Assembly: GCF_001444405.1 (NCBI RefSeq)
Contig: NZ_CP013187.1
Coordinates: forward strand, 3,100,001-3,164,000
Origin: Pseudoalteromonas phenolica
GTDB lineage: Bacteria; Pseudomonadota; Gammaproteobacteria; Enterobacterales; Alteromonadaceae
Length of the DNA: 64,000 nt
Direction of reading: 5' to 3'
The position numbers were made by a program, and so were the translations under genes. Of this stretch, positions 34,929 to 44,532 are shown piece after piece (positions within the stretch are counted from its first letter, which is position 1; every line of letters starts with the position of its first letter). The notes under the pieces were generated by a model. It did not search any database, was not told the DNA's origin, and saw only the letters and a list, made by a program, of their open reading frames with translations.

Positions 34929-37286
34929 TTATGAACACGTTGGCGTTGGGTTAAACAGCTCTCGCCTAATAGGCAACTGTATAACCTTACCGCAACTAGG
35001 TGCAGCTTGGCGGCCTGTTTTTGGGTTCACAAACGCCCAGCGCACGCCATCTGGTCTCTGATCAGCTATAGCCTGTGGATTAAGCGGCTTCAGATAGCGA
35101 ATGTATAGCTCAAGCGCACCACTAGACCCAGTCAAACCTGTTGGCTTATTGTCATCTCGTCCTAGCCAAGTCACTGTCACTGTATTGTGATCGAATCCTG
35201 CAAACCAGCTATCTCTTAAATCATTACTTGTGCCTGTTTTACCCGCAAGCTGAATAGACGGGAAGTGAAGGTTAATGCGTTTTGCTGTGCCATCTTTAGT
35301 AACTCTTTTTAAGCCGTAATTGGTCATATAAATTGATTCTTCAGCAAAACGCTGTTCTGAACGCGTTCGATGTTCATACAATACTCGCCCAACCGAATTG
35401 GTCATAGCTGCAATACTAGTAAGGGGCTGATAGCGGCCTTGCCTGGCAATGGTGCTATACATCTGTGCCACATCGAATGAAGAAAGCTCCAGAGCGCCAA
35501 GAAGTAACGAAGGGTATTGTTCAACCTGCTGCTGAATACCTAATTCACTCAGTGTTTCAGCGACTTTATGTACGCCAATATCTAAACCTAGGTTGACCGC
35601 TGGTATATTAATACTTTTACTAAACGCTTCATAAAGCGGCATTTCGCCTCTAAATTTATGATCGAAGTTTTCAGGTGTCCATACATCGCCTGAACTATCT
35701 TTGACCTCTAGCGGCCCATCTTCTAATAATGTGCCAAGGTTGTGAGTATTTTGCTCAAAGGCCGAAAGATATATTGCAGGCTTAACCAGCGACCCCACTT
35801 GTCGCTTGGTATCGAGTGCGCGATTTAAACCGCTAAAGCGCATATCTCGGCCAGCAACCAAAGCAGACACCCCCGCTTTCTCAAGGTTGACTGAGAGCAT
35901 CGCGGTTTCAAGTTTTTCAGTTTTATATTTGCGCTCTAAATAAGGTAAACCTTTGCGGATAGACTCTTCCATTGCGGCTTGTTTTTGTAAATCGAAATAC
36001 GTAAATATCCTCACACCAGCATTGATGACTTGCTGATCAGGTAATAATTCTTTTAGCTCTCGATTTACCAACTCTAGGTAACCTGGATAATTTTGTTGCC
36101 GGTCACGGCTTAATGGCTCAACTTTAATTGGCCTTTCTAGCGACTGACGATACTCATTGGTACTTAAATAACCATTTTCGGCCAGTAGTCTGAGTACCAG
36201 ATCACGACGTTCTTGAGCACGTTCTGGATAACGCCTCGGGTTGTAATAAGAAGGCCCTTTGACCATAGCCACTAATAAAGCAATTTGATCAAACTCAAGC
36301 TCATCAACAGGCTTTGCAAAGTAAAACTCTGCTGCCAGTCCCATACCATGCACACCTTGATTATATGCCTGCCCTAAGTAAACCTCGTTTAAATAAGCTT
36401 CTAAGATGGCATCTTTGCTGTATCTGAAGTCTAAAATCATCGCGATTAAGGCTTCATTGATCTTACGCGTAAGAGTACGTTCTCGGGTTAGGTAGAAGTT
36501 TTTAGCTAACTGCTGAGTCAATGTGCTGCCGCCTTGTACCGTTCTTCCTGCTTTGATGTTGGTATAAAGCGCTCTAAGAATAGACATGACAGATACACCA
36601 TGATGTTCATAGAAGTTTCTATCTTCCACAACCAATAGCGCATCTTTTAAAATAGTGGGAAATTTATCGAGTGGAACAAACTCTCTGTCTTGCTTTGAGT
36701 CATTGCCGATACGCGCAATCTGTACAGGCTCTAATCGAGCTTTAGGCACACGTCGACCTGACTCATTGACTATGCTGGCTAATTTTTTACCTGCAAAATT
36801 CAGAGTAAATACTTTGCCTTGTTCAACACCATCATAAAACTCAAAAGCGCGTCGATAAATACGTATAGTTCGCCCTTCAACCACATACTGACCTGTGCGA
36901 CTAAGTTGATTTACTTCTGAATAATTTAAGCGTTTTAATTCCCAAAGTACTTCTTTTTCTGACAAATACTGATCAGGGCGGAAATCCATAGTCCGGGCAT
37001 AGACCTGCACTGGCAACTGCCATTTATTCCCTTCAAATTGCTTCGTGACTTTAGCATCGAGATAAAGTACGTAGAAGGCTAAGACTGCAAGAACGGCGAT
37101 GCTACCTTTCCAAAACAAACGCCAAAGACCTAGTAAGGTTCTTTGTTTAAATTGGGCTAATTTGCTTTTAGACTGTTTTGTAGTTTTTTTGGTATTTTTT
37201 GTATTTTTCGATTTAGGCGCAGCGCTTTTTTTCGGTGTTGCTTTCTTTGTAGACGATTTTGGGTTGGGAGTCTTTTTTTCGGCCAT
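34929..37286 (-). CDS. mrcB: Penicillin-binding protein 1B (bifunctional glycosyltransferase/transpeptidase)
   Basis: A class A PBP of about 785 residues. It has a Lys/Ser/Thr-rich cytoplasmic tail, a membrane helix (about 57-80), a UB2H-type region, a GT51 glycosyltransferase domain (VVEDRNFYEHHGV, GGSTLTQQLAKNFYLT), and a transpeptidase domain with SxxK in GSLVKP, SINIPAVNL and KTGTSND. It builds peptidoglycan at the inner membrane. The ATG at 37284-37286 (MAEKK) is preferred to a GTG at 37298; the ribosome site is weak. Confidence 0.95.
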   Translation of the reverse strand: MAEKKTPNPKSSTKKATPKKSAAPKSKNTKNTKKTTKQSKSKLAQFKQRTLLGLWRLFWKGSIAVLAVLAFYVLYLDAKVTKQFEGNKWQLPVQVYARTMDFRPDQYLSEKEVLWELKRLNYSEVNQLSRTGQYVVEGRTIRIYRRAFEFYDGVEQGKVFTLNFAGKKLASIVNESGRRVPKARLEPVQIARIGNDSKQDREFVPLDKFPTILKDALLVVEDRNFYEHHGVSVMSILRALYTNIKAGRTVQGGSTLTQQLAKNFYLTRERTLTRKINEALIAMILDFRYSKDAILEAYLNEVYLGQAYNQGVHGMGLAAEFYFAKPVDELEFDQIALLVAMVKGPSYYNPRRYPERAQERRDLVLRLLAENGYLSTNEYRQSLERPIKVEPLSRDRQQNYPGYLELVNRELKELLPDQQVINAGVRIFTYFDLQKQAAMEESIRKGLPYLERKYKTEKLETAMLSVNLEKAGVSALVAGRDMRFSGLNRALDTKRQVGSLVKPAIYLSAFEQNTHNLGTLLEDGPLEVKDSSGDVWTPENFDHKFRGEMPLYEAFSKSINIPAVNLGLDIGVHKVAETLSELGIQQQVEQYPSLLLGALELSSFDVAQMYSTIARQGRYQPLTSIAAMTNSVGRVLYEHRTRSEQRFAEESIYMTNYGLKRVTKDGTAKRINLHFPSIQLAGKTGTSNDLRDSWFAGFDHNTVTVTWLGRDDNKPTGLTGSSGALELYIRYLKPLNPQAIADQRPDGVRWAFVNPKTGRQAAPSCGKVIQLPIRRELFNPTPTCS

Positions 37287-37512
37287 GCCTTTATTCACGA
37301 ATGGTTAATGCCAATTTAATCACCATAGATTACCTTAGATTAACAAGACCTGAAAGCCTAACTCATTGCTAAGTTAGGCTTGATTCTTTTTAGTTTTTCA
37401 AAATGCACACAGTGGGTAACTCTCATCACATGAACACCACTCAGTAAATCTTGTCTCGATACTTCTGATATTTGTTCTTCACTCACTGTGTGCAAATTGA
37501 AAACTTTCACAA

Positions 37513-38742
37513 CTATTGACCGCGAACAGTTACGAACTCAGGATAAGCATCAACACCACAATCATGTTGGTCCATACCTGATAACTCTTCTTCTTCACCA
37601 ACTCGAATACCCATTGTTGATTTTAAAATGGCCCAAACAATGTAAGAAGCGATGAATACAAAAGCAAAGATACTTACTAAACCAATTAACTGAGTTACAA
37701 AGTTCGCATCACCATTTGATAGTGGTACTAACATGATACCTAATGCGCCACATGTACCGTGTACAGAAATCGCACCTACAGGATCATCAATTTTAGCCTT
37801 ATCAAGGAACACGATACTGAATACCACCAAAGAACCCCCTAATGCGCCAAGTAAAACTGCCAGTGTCGGTGATGGTGAAGCGGGTTCTGCAGTAATTACG
37901 ACTAAACCAGCTAATGCACCATTTAAAATCATAGTTAAGTCAGCTTTACCCCAAAGCACTTTACATACTAACAGTGCAGCAATTGCACCAGCTGCCGCCG
38001 CAGCATTGGTATTCACAAGAATTTGACTCACAGCAACCGCATTTGCTTTATCTGCAATGAATAGTTGTGAACCACCGTTAAAACCAAACCAGCCCATCCA
38101 CAAGATAAATGTACCTAAAGTTGCAAGTGGCATATTTGAACCTGGGATTGGGTAAACTTCACCATTTTTACCGTATTTCCCTCTACGCGCACCAAGCAAT
38201 AACACGCCAGCTAATGCAGCTGCTGCACCCGCACCATGTACAATCGCTGAACCTGCGAAGTCAACAAAACCCATTTCAGATAAGAAGCCACCGCCCCAAG
38301 TCCAAAAACCTTCAATTGGATAAATTAATCCGGTTAAAACAACGGTGAATGCCAAGAAAGCCCATAGCTTCATTCGTTCAGCAACAGCACCCGATACAAT
38401 TGACATTGCCGTTGCTACAAATACAACTTGGAAGAAAAAGTCAGCTTCTAATGCATGAGTTGCATCATCTGCAGCACTACCTATCAAAGCGCCAAAGTTC
38501 GGCACTATGCCACCCGCCGTATTATCTACATACATAATGTTGTAACCCACCAGCAAGAACATGGTACAAGCAATGGCATACAGCGCGATATTTTTTGTGA
38601 GAATTTCAGTGGTATTTTTTGAGCGTACCAAGCCTGCTTCTAACATAGCAAAGCCCGCAGCCATCCACATTACTAAGACGCCAGAAATTAAAAAATAAAA
38701 TGTGTTTAATGAGAACTTGAGTTCTATAATACTGTTTTCCAT
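37513..38742 (-). CDS. amtB: Ammonium transporter
   Basis: The 409-residue Amt protein should have eleven helices and form trimers. It has the Amt motif DFAGSAIVHGAGAAAALAG (the first pore His) and the second pore His in SVHGTCGALGIM. It mediates NH4+/NH3 uptake under nitrogen limitation and is blocked by GlnK. It lies 11 bases after glnK in the same operon. Confidence 0.96.
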   Translation of the reverse strand: MENSIIELKFSLNTFYFLISGVLVMWMAAGFAMLEAGLVRSKNTTEILTKNIALYAIACTMFLLVGYNIMYVDNTAGGIVPNFGALIGSAADDATHALEADFFFQVVFVATAMSIVSGAVAERMKLWAFLAFTVVLTGLIYPIEGFWTWGGGFLSEMGFVDFAGSAIVHGAGAAAALAGVLLLGARRGKYGKNGEVYPIPGSNMPLATLGTFILWMGWFGFNGGSQLFIADKANAVAVSQILVNTNAAAAAGAIAALLVCKVLWGKADLTMILNGALAGLVVITAEPASPSPTLAVLLGALGGSLVVFSIVFLDKAKIDDPVGAISVHGTCGALGIMLVPLSNGDANFVTQLIGLVSIFAFVFIASYIVWAILKSTMGIRVGEEEELSGMDQHDCGVDAYPEFVTVRGQ

Positions 38743-38753
38743 TATTCTTACTC

Positions 38754-39092
38754 CTAAATCGCTTCTTCGTCGAATTCACCAGTACGAATACGCACTACTT
38801 GGTCTAGGTCATACACAAAAATCTTACCGTCACCGATTTTGCCGGTTCTAGCCACTTCACTTAACTTATTAACAATTCGCTCTGCGTTTTCACTCTGTGT
38901 TGCGATTTCGACTTTGATTTTAGGAATGAAATCCACTTGGTACTCAGCCCCTCGATATAGTTCAGTATGACCGCGTTGACGCCCAAATCCCTTTACGTCA
39001 ACGACTGTCATGCCTTCTACACCGAGTTCTGATAATGCTTCTCGGACCTCATCAAGCTTAAATGGCTTAATGATAGCGCTGATCATTTTCAT
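38754..39092 (-). CDS. glnK: Nitrogen regulatory protein P-II (GlnK)
   Basis: The 112-residue trimeric PII protein has the uridylylated T-loop Tyr51 in LYRGAEYQVDF and the B/C-loop sequence TGKIGDGKIFVYDLDQVVRIRTGE. It senses ATP/ADP and 2-oxoglutarate and gates AmtB. Pairing with amtB identifies it as GlnK rather than GlnB. Upstream lie an NtrC-type site and a sigma-54-like promoter. Confidence 0.95.
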   Translation of the reverse strand: MKMISAIIKPFKLDEVREALSELGVEGMTVVDVKGFGRQRGHTELYRGAEYQVDFIPKIKVEIATQSENAERIVNKLSEVARTGKIGDGKIFVYDLDQVVRIRTGEFDEEAI

Positions 39093-39136
39093 ATTGCCCC
39101 CTTCGACATTGTGATGCGTTATATTGACAATGAATA

Positions 39137-39152
39137 ATCAAGCTCTATACCA
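39137..39152 (-). promoter_or_regulatory. Candidate sigma-54 promoter for glnK-amtB
   Basis: Minus-strand TGGTATAGAGCTTGAT fits the sigma-54 pattern TGG-N9-TTGC-like with correct spacing; the -12 element reads GA instead of GC. It lies about 45 bases before the glnK start and 60-80 bases downstream of an NtrC-like site. Confidence 0.55.
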
Positions 39153-39214
39153 AAATTAAAAAGCAATTAAATACATTAAGTTACAAAAAATAACCGAATA
39201 TAAACTAAATAGAA

Positions 39215-39231
39215 TGCACCAAAAAAGTGCG
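39215..39231. promoter_or_regulatory. Candidate NtrC binding site
   Basis: TGCACC, five A residues, then AGTGCG: ten of twelve half-site bases match the NtrC consensus TGCACC-N5-GGTGCA. It lies about 90 bases upstream of the predicted sigma-54 start on the glnK side. Confidence 0.6.
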
Positions 39232-39370
39232 TAATTATTCACATTGAACTGAGCTGGTGCATAAATTTCGACCATTTATACACCCGTCTCAATTTGCCCT
39301 TATTTGGACTCATAAACTTTGCATATTCAGTGGGAGGAGAACATTATTTAAATTCGGAGGACATAAACTA

Positions 39371-40876
39371 ATGAAATTAAAAACCATCATCATCAGTGCA
39401 GCATTGCTGATTAGTCATGCGGTCAATGCCAGTGAACATAGCCGCCAAATCGACATAGACAATCAAGTTGTTACTAAGCATAAAACTAAAATTCTGGGTG
39501 AAAGAATTAACTACACTGCGACCACTGGCACTCAACCAGTATGGGATGAAGAAGGTCATCCGATCGCCACTTTGCATTACACCTATTACAAAAAAACGGA
39601 TGTTAAAGATATAAGTAAACGTCCACTGCTTATTTCATTCAATGGTGGCCCCGGCTCAGCATCAGTATGGATGCATATTGCCTATACAGGCCCTAAAACA
39701 TTAAATATCGATACCGAGGGCTATCCAGTTCAGCCGTACGGTGTACAAACTAACCCTTACTCAGTTTTAGACGTAGCCGACATTGTTTTCGTAAATCCTG
39801 TGAATACTGGCTATTCGCGTGTTTTACCAAACAAAGATGGAAAAATGCCTAGCAAGGCGGAGCAGAAAAAGCGTTTCTTTGGTGTCAATGCTGATATCAA
39901 ATATCTAGCAGAATGGCTAAACACTTTTGTAAATCGAAACAACCGCTTTTTATCGCCTAAATTTTTAATTGGTGAAAGCTATGGTACAACCCGTGTCTCA
40001 GGTCTTGCTCACGAACTACAAAACAGCCAATGGATGTACTTAAATGGCGTAGTACTTGTATCGCCTACTGATATTGGCATTAAACGCCAAGGCCCTGTAA
40101 AAGCAGCTAATCGCTTACCTTACTATGCGGCAGCAGCTTGGTACCACAAAGCTTTAGCGCCAGAGCTACAAAATAAAGACTTGTTAGACGTATTAGAAGA
40201 AGTTGAAACTTACACCATTAACCAATATCTACCGGCATTGGCAAAAGGTGCATTTATCAGCGATGCTGAAAAACAACAAACAATTAAACAAGTTGCTAAG
40301 TTCAGTGGTTTATCAGAAACCTTTGTTGCACAAAACAATTTAGACATTCCAACCAGCGCTTTTTGGAAGGAGCTGCTAAGAGGTAGAGGTCAAACACTTG
40401 GCCGCTTAGACTCTCGTTATTTAGGTATTGATAAACGCGATGCTGGCAGTCGCCCTGATTATTGGCCTGAGCTAACCTCATGGCTGCACTCTTTCACGCC
40501 AGCCATTAATTACTATCTACGTGAAGAGTTAAATTACAAAACCGACATTAAATACAATATGTTTGGCTCGGTTCATCCATGGGATCGAACAAACAACAAC
40601 ACTGGTGAGCAACTACGTTTAGCCATGGCGCAAAACCCTTACCTTAATGTGTTAGTGCAAGCGGGATACTATGACGGTGCAACCAATTATTTCGATGCAA
40701 AATATACGATGTGGCAACTCGACCCAAGTGCAAAAATGCGTGACCGTTTAAGCTTTAAAGGTTATCGCTCAGGCCATATGATGTATTTACGTCGTGCTGA
40801 TTTAGAGCAATCGAATCAAGACTTACGTGAATTTATTCAAAACGCCCTACCGAATGGCAAGTCAGCTAAGTACTAA
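39371..40876 (+). CDS. Secreted serine carboxypeptidase-like protein (peptidase S10 family)
   Basis: From the ATG at 39371, with GGAGGA nine bases upstream, the protein has 501 residues and a signal peptide (IIISAALLISHAVNA, cleaved near residue 20). It has an alpha/beta-hydrolase fold with FNGGPGSASVWMH forming the oxyanion region, nucleophile Ser in GESYGTTR, and an Asp/His pair likely in YYDGATNYFDA and SGHMMYL. It should remove C-terminal residues in the periplasm or outside the cell. The longer frame from 39257 is not favoured. Confidence 0.88.
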   Translation: MKLKTIIISAALLISHAVNASEHSRQIDIDNQVVTKHKTKILGERINYTATTGTQPVWDEEGHPIATLHYTYYKKTDVKDISKRPLLISFNGGPGSASVWMHIAYTGPKTLNIDTEGYPVQPYGVQTNPYSVLDVADIVFVNPVNTGYSRVLPNKDGKMPSKAEQKKRFFGVNADIKYLAEWLNTFVNRNNRFLSPKFLIGESYGTTRVSGLAHELQNSQWMYLNGVVLVSPTDIGIKRQGPVKAANRLPYYAAAAWYHKALAPELQNKDLLDVLEEVETYTINQYLPALAKGAFISDAEKQQTIKQVAKFSGLSETFVAQNNLDIPTSAFWKELLRGRGQTLGRLDSRYLGIDKRDAGSRPDYWPELTSWLHSFTPAINYYLREELNYKTDIKYNMFGSVHPWDRTNNNTGEQLRLAMAQNPYLNVLVQAGYYDGATNYFDAKYTMWQLDPSAKMRDRLSFKGYRSGHMMYLRRADLEQSNQDLREFIQNALPNGKSAKY

Positions 40877-40886
40877 AAACTTATTC

Positions 40887-40917
40887 CATGGCCTTATATC
40901 TTGCTTATAAGGCCATG
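40887..40917 (+). terminator. Hairpin after the S10 peptidase gene
   Basis: A perfect 12-bp stem (CATGGCCTTATA / TATAAGGCCATG) with a seven-base loop lies 10 bases after the stop. No T-run follows, so its terminator role is likely but not certain. Confidence 0.65.
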
Positions 40918-40993
40918 ATAAAGCTCCTCCTTCATTCGCATGTCTTTAAAATTTGGGTATACTCAAAGCATTAGCGAATTTAAGGATGTTTCC

Positions 40994-41533
40994 ATGACTG
41001 ACAAATACCGTGTTGTATTTGCCGGCTTCGATAGCAGCGTGAGTGAATCTGCCGCCATCGAGCAGCTCAGCTTAAAACTTAAAACAACGCCGCAAAAAAT
41101 CACAGCGTTCACGCAAGGCAAATCTTTATTTGCCCCCAGCGAAAAAGCCAAATGCCTTAAACAAGTAAAGTTATTGGCCAGTTTCGGTTTGCATGCCAAG
41201 CTGCAATCTACTGAAAGCAGTGCAAATAGCACAAGCTCAATTCAAAATTCTAAAGATGAACGTATCCTCGAAGCCCTTGATTACATTACATCAAGTCTTA
41301 TTCGAATCGAAGAACGTCTAGAAGAATTAGAGCAGCGTTTGCCTTCACAAGAAATAGTAAAAGAGAATAAAGTCGAAGATGATTGGCAAGATGACGACCT
41401 ATTTGATGAACTTGAGCTTGATCCACCACCCAAGCGCAGTAAAAAAGTACAATATGGTCTCGGTGTTGTACTCATCATTCTGTTGATCATATTAGCCATC
41501 GCACTTGCTTTTCCTGAACTAGTCGCTTTGTAA
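40994..41533 (+). CDS. Uncharacterised tail-anchored membrane protein
   Basis: A 179-residue protein from the ATG at 40994 with AAGGA upstream. Residues 5-70 (VVFAGFDSS ... FTQGKSLF ... LKQVKLLASFGLHAKL) resemble a small alpha/beta domain that often precedes membrane segments in proteobacterial proteins of unknown function. Then come a helical, probably coiled-coil stretch (RIEERLEELEQRL), an acidic linker (EDDWQDDDLFDELELD), and one C-terminal helix (about 156-175). The layout suggests an inner-membrane protein with a cytoplasmic head. It lies one base before fau. Function not known. Confidence 0.8.
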   Translation: MTDKYRVVFAGFDSSVSESAAIEQLSLKLKTTPQKITAFTQGKSLFAPSEKAKCLKQVKLLASFGLHAKLQSTESSANSTSSIQNSKDERILEALDYITSSLIRIEERLEELEQRLPSQEIVKENKVEDDWQDDDLFDELELDPPPKRSKKVQYGLGVVLIILLIILAIALAFPELVAL

Positions 41534-41534
41534 C

Positions 41535-42140
41535 ATGAGTAAAATTCACGAACAGAAAATATCGCGTACTGAAATTAGAAAAAAAGTGCGCGAAGCCAGA
41601 AGAAACCTAACTCCATCATTTCAAAATCAAGCTGAAGAAAACTTAACTATTAATTTTTCTCAACACATAAAACTCTCTAAAAAGGCCAAAATAGGGCTTT
41701 ATCTTAGCAATGATGGAGAACTCAACACAAACAAGCTAATTCAGACACTTAGAGTTAAAAAACATCAAGTTTACCTACCTATAATTCACCCTTTTAACGG
41801 CGCCTCATTACTATTTCAGCAATATGAAGAAAACTCACCCATGGTGGCGAATCGCTATGCTATCTTGGAACCTAAGCTGAATTGCAGCCAAATTTGCCCG
41901 CTTCCAGAATTAGATATTTTGCTAATGCCCTTAGTTGCATTTGATGAGCAAGGTAATCGACTTGGAATGGGCGGCGGCTACTACGATAGAACATTGGCCA
42001 AGCACTATGCTGAACAACGTGAAAAGCCTAAGTTAATTGGTCTTGCCCACGATTGTCAGAAAGTAGAAAGCTTACCAATAGAAGCATGGGATGTACCTTT
42101 AGAGCAGATTTTAACACCGACGAAGTTTTACCAGTGGTAA
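41535..42140 (+). CDS. fau: 5-formyltetrahydrofolate cyclo-ligase
   Basis: The 201-residue enzyme (YgfA/Fau) converts 5-formyl-THF to 5,10-methenyl-THF with ATP. The signature LGMGGGYYDRTL near residue 145 and the N-terminal basic KISRTEIRKKVREARRNL are diagnostic. In many gammaproteobacteria the 6S RNA gene lies just upstream of fau, but here a coding gene abuts it. It starts one base after the preceding gene. Confidence 0.94.
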   Translation: MSKIHEQKISRTEIRKKVREARRNLTPSFQNQAEENLTINFSQHIKLSKKAKIGLYLSNDGELNTNKLIQTLRVKKHQVYLPIIHPFNGASLLFQQYEENSPMVANRYAILEPKLNCSQICPLPELDILLMPLVAFDEQGNRLGMGGGYYDRTLAKHYAEQREKPKLIGLAHDCQKVESLPIEAWDVPLEQILTPTKFYQW

Positions 42141-42232
42141 AACTTCAAAGTTGAACGCTTAAAACACGTCACTTTGCCTACGATTTCGGTATACTTGCGT
42201 TGACAACTTTTGACAACAACCTTGGAACTGAA

Positions 42233-42889
42233 ATGACTCAAGACGAAATGAAAAAAGCAGCGGCGTGGGCTGCACTAGAGTTTGTAGAAGAAGGCACTAT
42301 TGTAGGTGTTGGCACAGGCTCTACGGTAAACCATTTTATTGATGCGTTAGGCAGCATTAAAGATGACATTAAAGGCGCAGTATCTAGCTCAGAAGCTTCT
42401 ACTGATAAGTTAAAAGCACTAGGCATTGAAGTTTACGAGTTAAACGATGTGGCTAAGTTAGACGTGTATGTTGACGGCGCTGATGAGATCAATGCACAAA
42501 ATGACATGATCAAAGGTGGTGGCGCAGCATTAACCCGTGAAAAAATCGTAGCGGCAGTAGCTGATAAATTTATTTGTATTGTTGATAACACCAAACACGT
42601 AGAAACTTTGGGTACATTCCCACTACCAGTTGAAGTGATCCCTATGGCACGCAGTTATGTGGCAAGAGAACTGCTTAAACTAGGTGGCGATCCGGTTTAC
42701 CGTCAGGGCGTGATCACTGACAACGGTAACGTGATCTTGGATGTTCACGGTTTAGAGATCAACGATGCAAAGCAGCTTGAGCAACAAATTAACCAAATCG
42801 TCGGCGTAGTTACCAACGGCTTATTTGCAGAGCGCGGCGCTGACATCGTTATCACAGGGACACCAGAAGGTCCTAAAATTGTAAAATAG
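42233..42889 (+). CDS. rpiA: Ribose-5-phosphate isomerase A
   Basis: The 218-residue enzyme interconverts ribose 5-phosphate and ribulose 5-phosphate. Motifs: GTGSTVNHFI, DGADEIN and KGGGAALTREKIV with the catalytic residues. I use ATG 42233 (MTQDEMKKAAA), preceded by TTGGAA; a TTG at 42200 would add eleven residues. E. coli RpiA is 219 residues. It lies ten bases before serA, as is common in this group. Confidence 0.97.
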   Translation: MTQDEMKKAAAWAALEFVEEGTIVGVGTGSTVNHFIDALGSIKDDIKGAVSSSEASTDKLKALGIEVYELNDVAKLDVYVDGADEINAQNDMIKGGGAALTREKIVAAVADKFICIVDNTKHVETLGTFPLPVEVIPMARSYVARELLKLGGDPVYRQGVITDNGNVILDVHGLEINDAKQLEQQINQIVGVVTNGLFAERGADIVITGTPEGPKIVK

Positions 42890-42898
42890 GAATGAGTC

Positions 42899-44128
42899 AT
42901 GAGTAAGGTTTCTTTAGCAAAAGAAAAGATCAAAATACTGTTGTTAGAGGGCGTACACCAAAGCGCAGTTGAAACCCTAAAGCGCAATGGGTATAGCAAC
43001 ATTGATTATGTTAAGACTTCCTTACCTGAAGATGAACTCATCGAACGTATTTCAGACGTTCACTTTGTGGGTATTCGCTCGCGTACTCACTTAAACCAAC
43101 GCGTTATTGATGCAGCAGAAAAACTGGTTGCAGTAGGCTGCTTCTGTATTGGTACTAACCAAGTTGACCTGCAGGCGACTAAAGAGCGTGGTATAGCAGT
43201 ATTTAACGCGCCATTCTCAAATACACGCTCGGTAGCAGAGCTCGTACTAGGCGAAATTCTTTTGTTACTTCGTGGTATTCCGCAACGTAACGCCATGGCT
43301 CACCGTGGTGAGTGGTTCAAATCAGCAATTGGCTCTTATGAAGCCCGTGGTAAAACTTTAGGTATTATTGGTTACGGTCATATCGGCACTCAGCTTGGTA
43401 TTATGGCTGAAAACATCGGTATGAAAGTTGAATTTTACGACATTGAAGACAAACTGACGCTAGGTAATGCACAACAAATTCAAAACCTGACGCAACTTTT
43501 ACAGCGCGCCGATGTAGTAAGCTTGCACGTTCCTGAAACACCATCGACTAAGAACCTTATCGGCATGGCTGAGCTTGAAGTGATGAAGCAAGGTGCGATT
43601 TTAATTAATGCTTCTCGCGGTACGGTAGTCGATATCGATGCTCTATCTGAGTCTCTAAGAGATAAAAAGCTAGCTGGTGCTGCAATCGACGTATTCCCGG
43701 TAGAACCAAAATCTAACGACGAAGAGTTTGTTTCTCCACTGCGCGAATTTGATAACGTGATCTTAACCCCACACGTAGGTGGTTCGACACAAGAAGCACA
43801 AGAAAACATTGGTATTGAAGTCGCTGGTAAACTGGCTAAATACTCAGATAATGGCTCTACACTAAGCGCGGTAAACTTCCCTGAAGTATCGTTACCTGAG
43901 CTTGCGAATCGTAGCCGCTTATTACACGTTCACGTCAACCGCCCAGGTGTGCTTACACAAATTAACCAAGCATTTGCTCAGCACGGCATCAACATTGCAG
44001 CTCAGTACCTACAAACCGACGACAAAATTGGTTATGTTGTTATTGATGTTGATACCGACCATTCTGAAGTAGCGCTGAAAGAGTTGAGCGCAGTTGAAGG
44101 TACTATCAGAGCACGTATTCTTCACTAA
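42899..44128 (+). CDS. serA: D-3-phosphoglycerate dehydrogenase
   Basis: The 409-residue NAD-dependent enzyme starts serine synthesis. The NAD motif LGIIGYGHIGTQLG lies near residues 155-168, the catalytic region includes INASRGTVVDIDAL and LTPHVGGSTQEAQENIG, and a C-terminal ACT domain (about 338-409, LHVHVNRPGVLTQINQAF) should bind serine for feedback inhibition. Length and layout equal E. coli SerA. A strong terminator follows. Confidence 0.97.
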   Translation: MSKVSLAKEKIKILLLEGVHQSAVETLKRNGYSNIDYVKTSLPEDELIERISDVHFVGIRSRTHLNQRVIDAAEKLVAVGCFCIGTNQVDLQATKERGIAVFNAPFSNTRSVAELVLGEILLLLRGIPQRNAMAHRGEWFKSAIGSYEARGKTLGIIGYGHIGTQLGIMAENIGMKVEFYDIEDKLTLGNAQQIQNLTQLLQRADVVSLHVPETPSTKNLIGMAELEVMKQGAILINASRGTVVDIDALSESLRDKKLAGAAIDVFPVEPKSNDEEFVSPLREFDNVILTPHVGGSTQEAQENIGIEVAGKLAKYSDNGSTLSAVNFPEVSLPELANRSRLLHVHVNRPGVLTQINQAFAQHGINIAAQYLQTDDKIGYVVIDVDTDHSEVALKELSAVEGTIRARILH

Positions 44129-44160
44129 TCGCAAATAGCACCGAAAAGTAAGACACAAAT

Positions 44161-44195
44161 AAAAGCCCCGCAAACTAGAGTTTGCGGGGCTTTTT
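44161..44195. terminator. Bidirectional terminator between serA and yggX
   Basis: A 15-bp stem (AAAAGCCCCGCAAAC / GTTTGCGGGGCTTTT) with a four-base loop lies between two convergent genes. Confidence 0.95.
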
Positions 44196-44219
44196 AAATT
44201 TAGATAAAAATTAAGAAGA

Positions 44220-44492
44220 TTATTTCTCAGGTGGACGATAGCCTTCGATTTCTACTTCTTTACCCTCAAATAAGAAACCGACCATTTGCTCTTCTAGCAA
44301 CTGACGGTGATCTGGATCCATCATGTTTAGGTGCTTTTCATTGATCAGCATAGTTTGTTTATGCTGCCACTGTTGCCAAGCTTCTTTAGAGATATTATTG
44401 AAAATCTTTTCACCCACTTCACCAGGGTAAAGTTGAAAAGCAAGGCCTTCAGCCTCTTTTTGTAATTTCTGACAAAACACTGTGCGTGCCAT
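44220..44492 (-). CDS. yggX: Oxidative damage protection / Fe(2+)-trafficking protein YggX
   Basis: The 90-residue protein starts MARTVFCQKLQKEAEGLAF, the YggX signature with its conserved Cys7. It protects Fe-S clusters, probably by handling labile iron; Fe-S proteins include the neighbouring MutY. The mutY-yggX order is conserved with E. coli, and the gap is 40 bases. Confidence 0.96.
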   Translation of the reverse strand: MARTVFCQKLQKEAEGLAFQLYPGEVGEKIFNNISKEAWQQWQHKQTMLINEKHLNMMDPDHRQLLEEQMVGFLFEGKEVEIEGYRPPEK

Positions 44493-44532
44493 AGTTCATC
44501 ACCTAATTAAATGCTCGATTAATGACGTTAGT

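Noticed and set aside
41400..41560. 6S RNA expected upstream of fau
   Set aside because: The preceding gene runs to one base before fau and its codon structure is intact; there is no room for a ~180-base RNA here, and the 92-base gap after fau shows no such fold.
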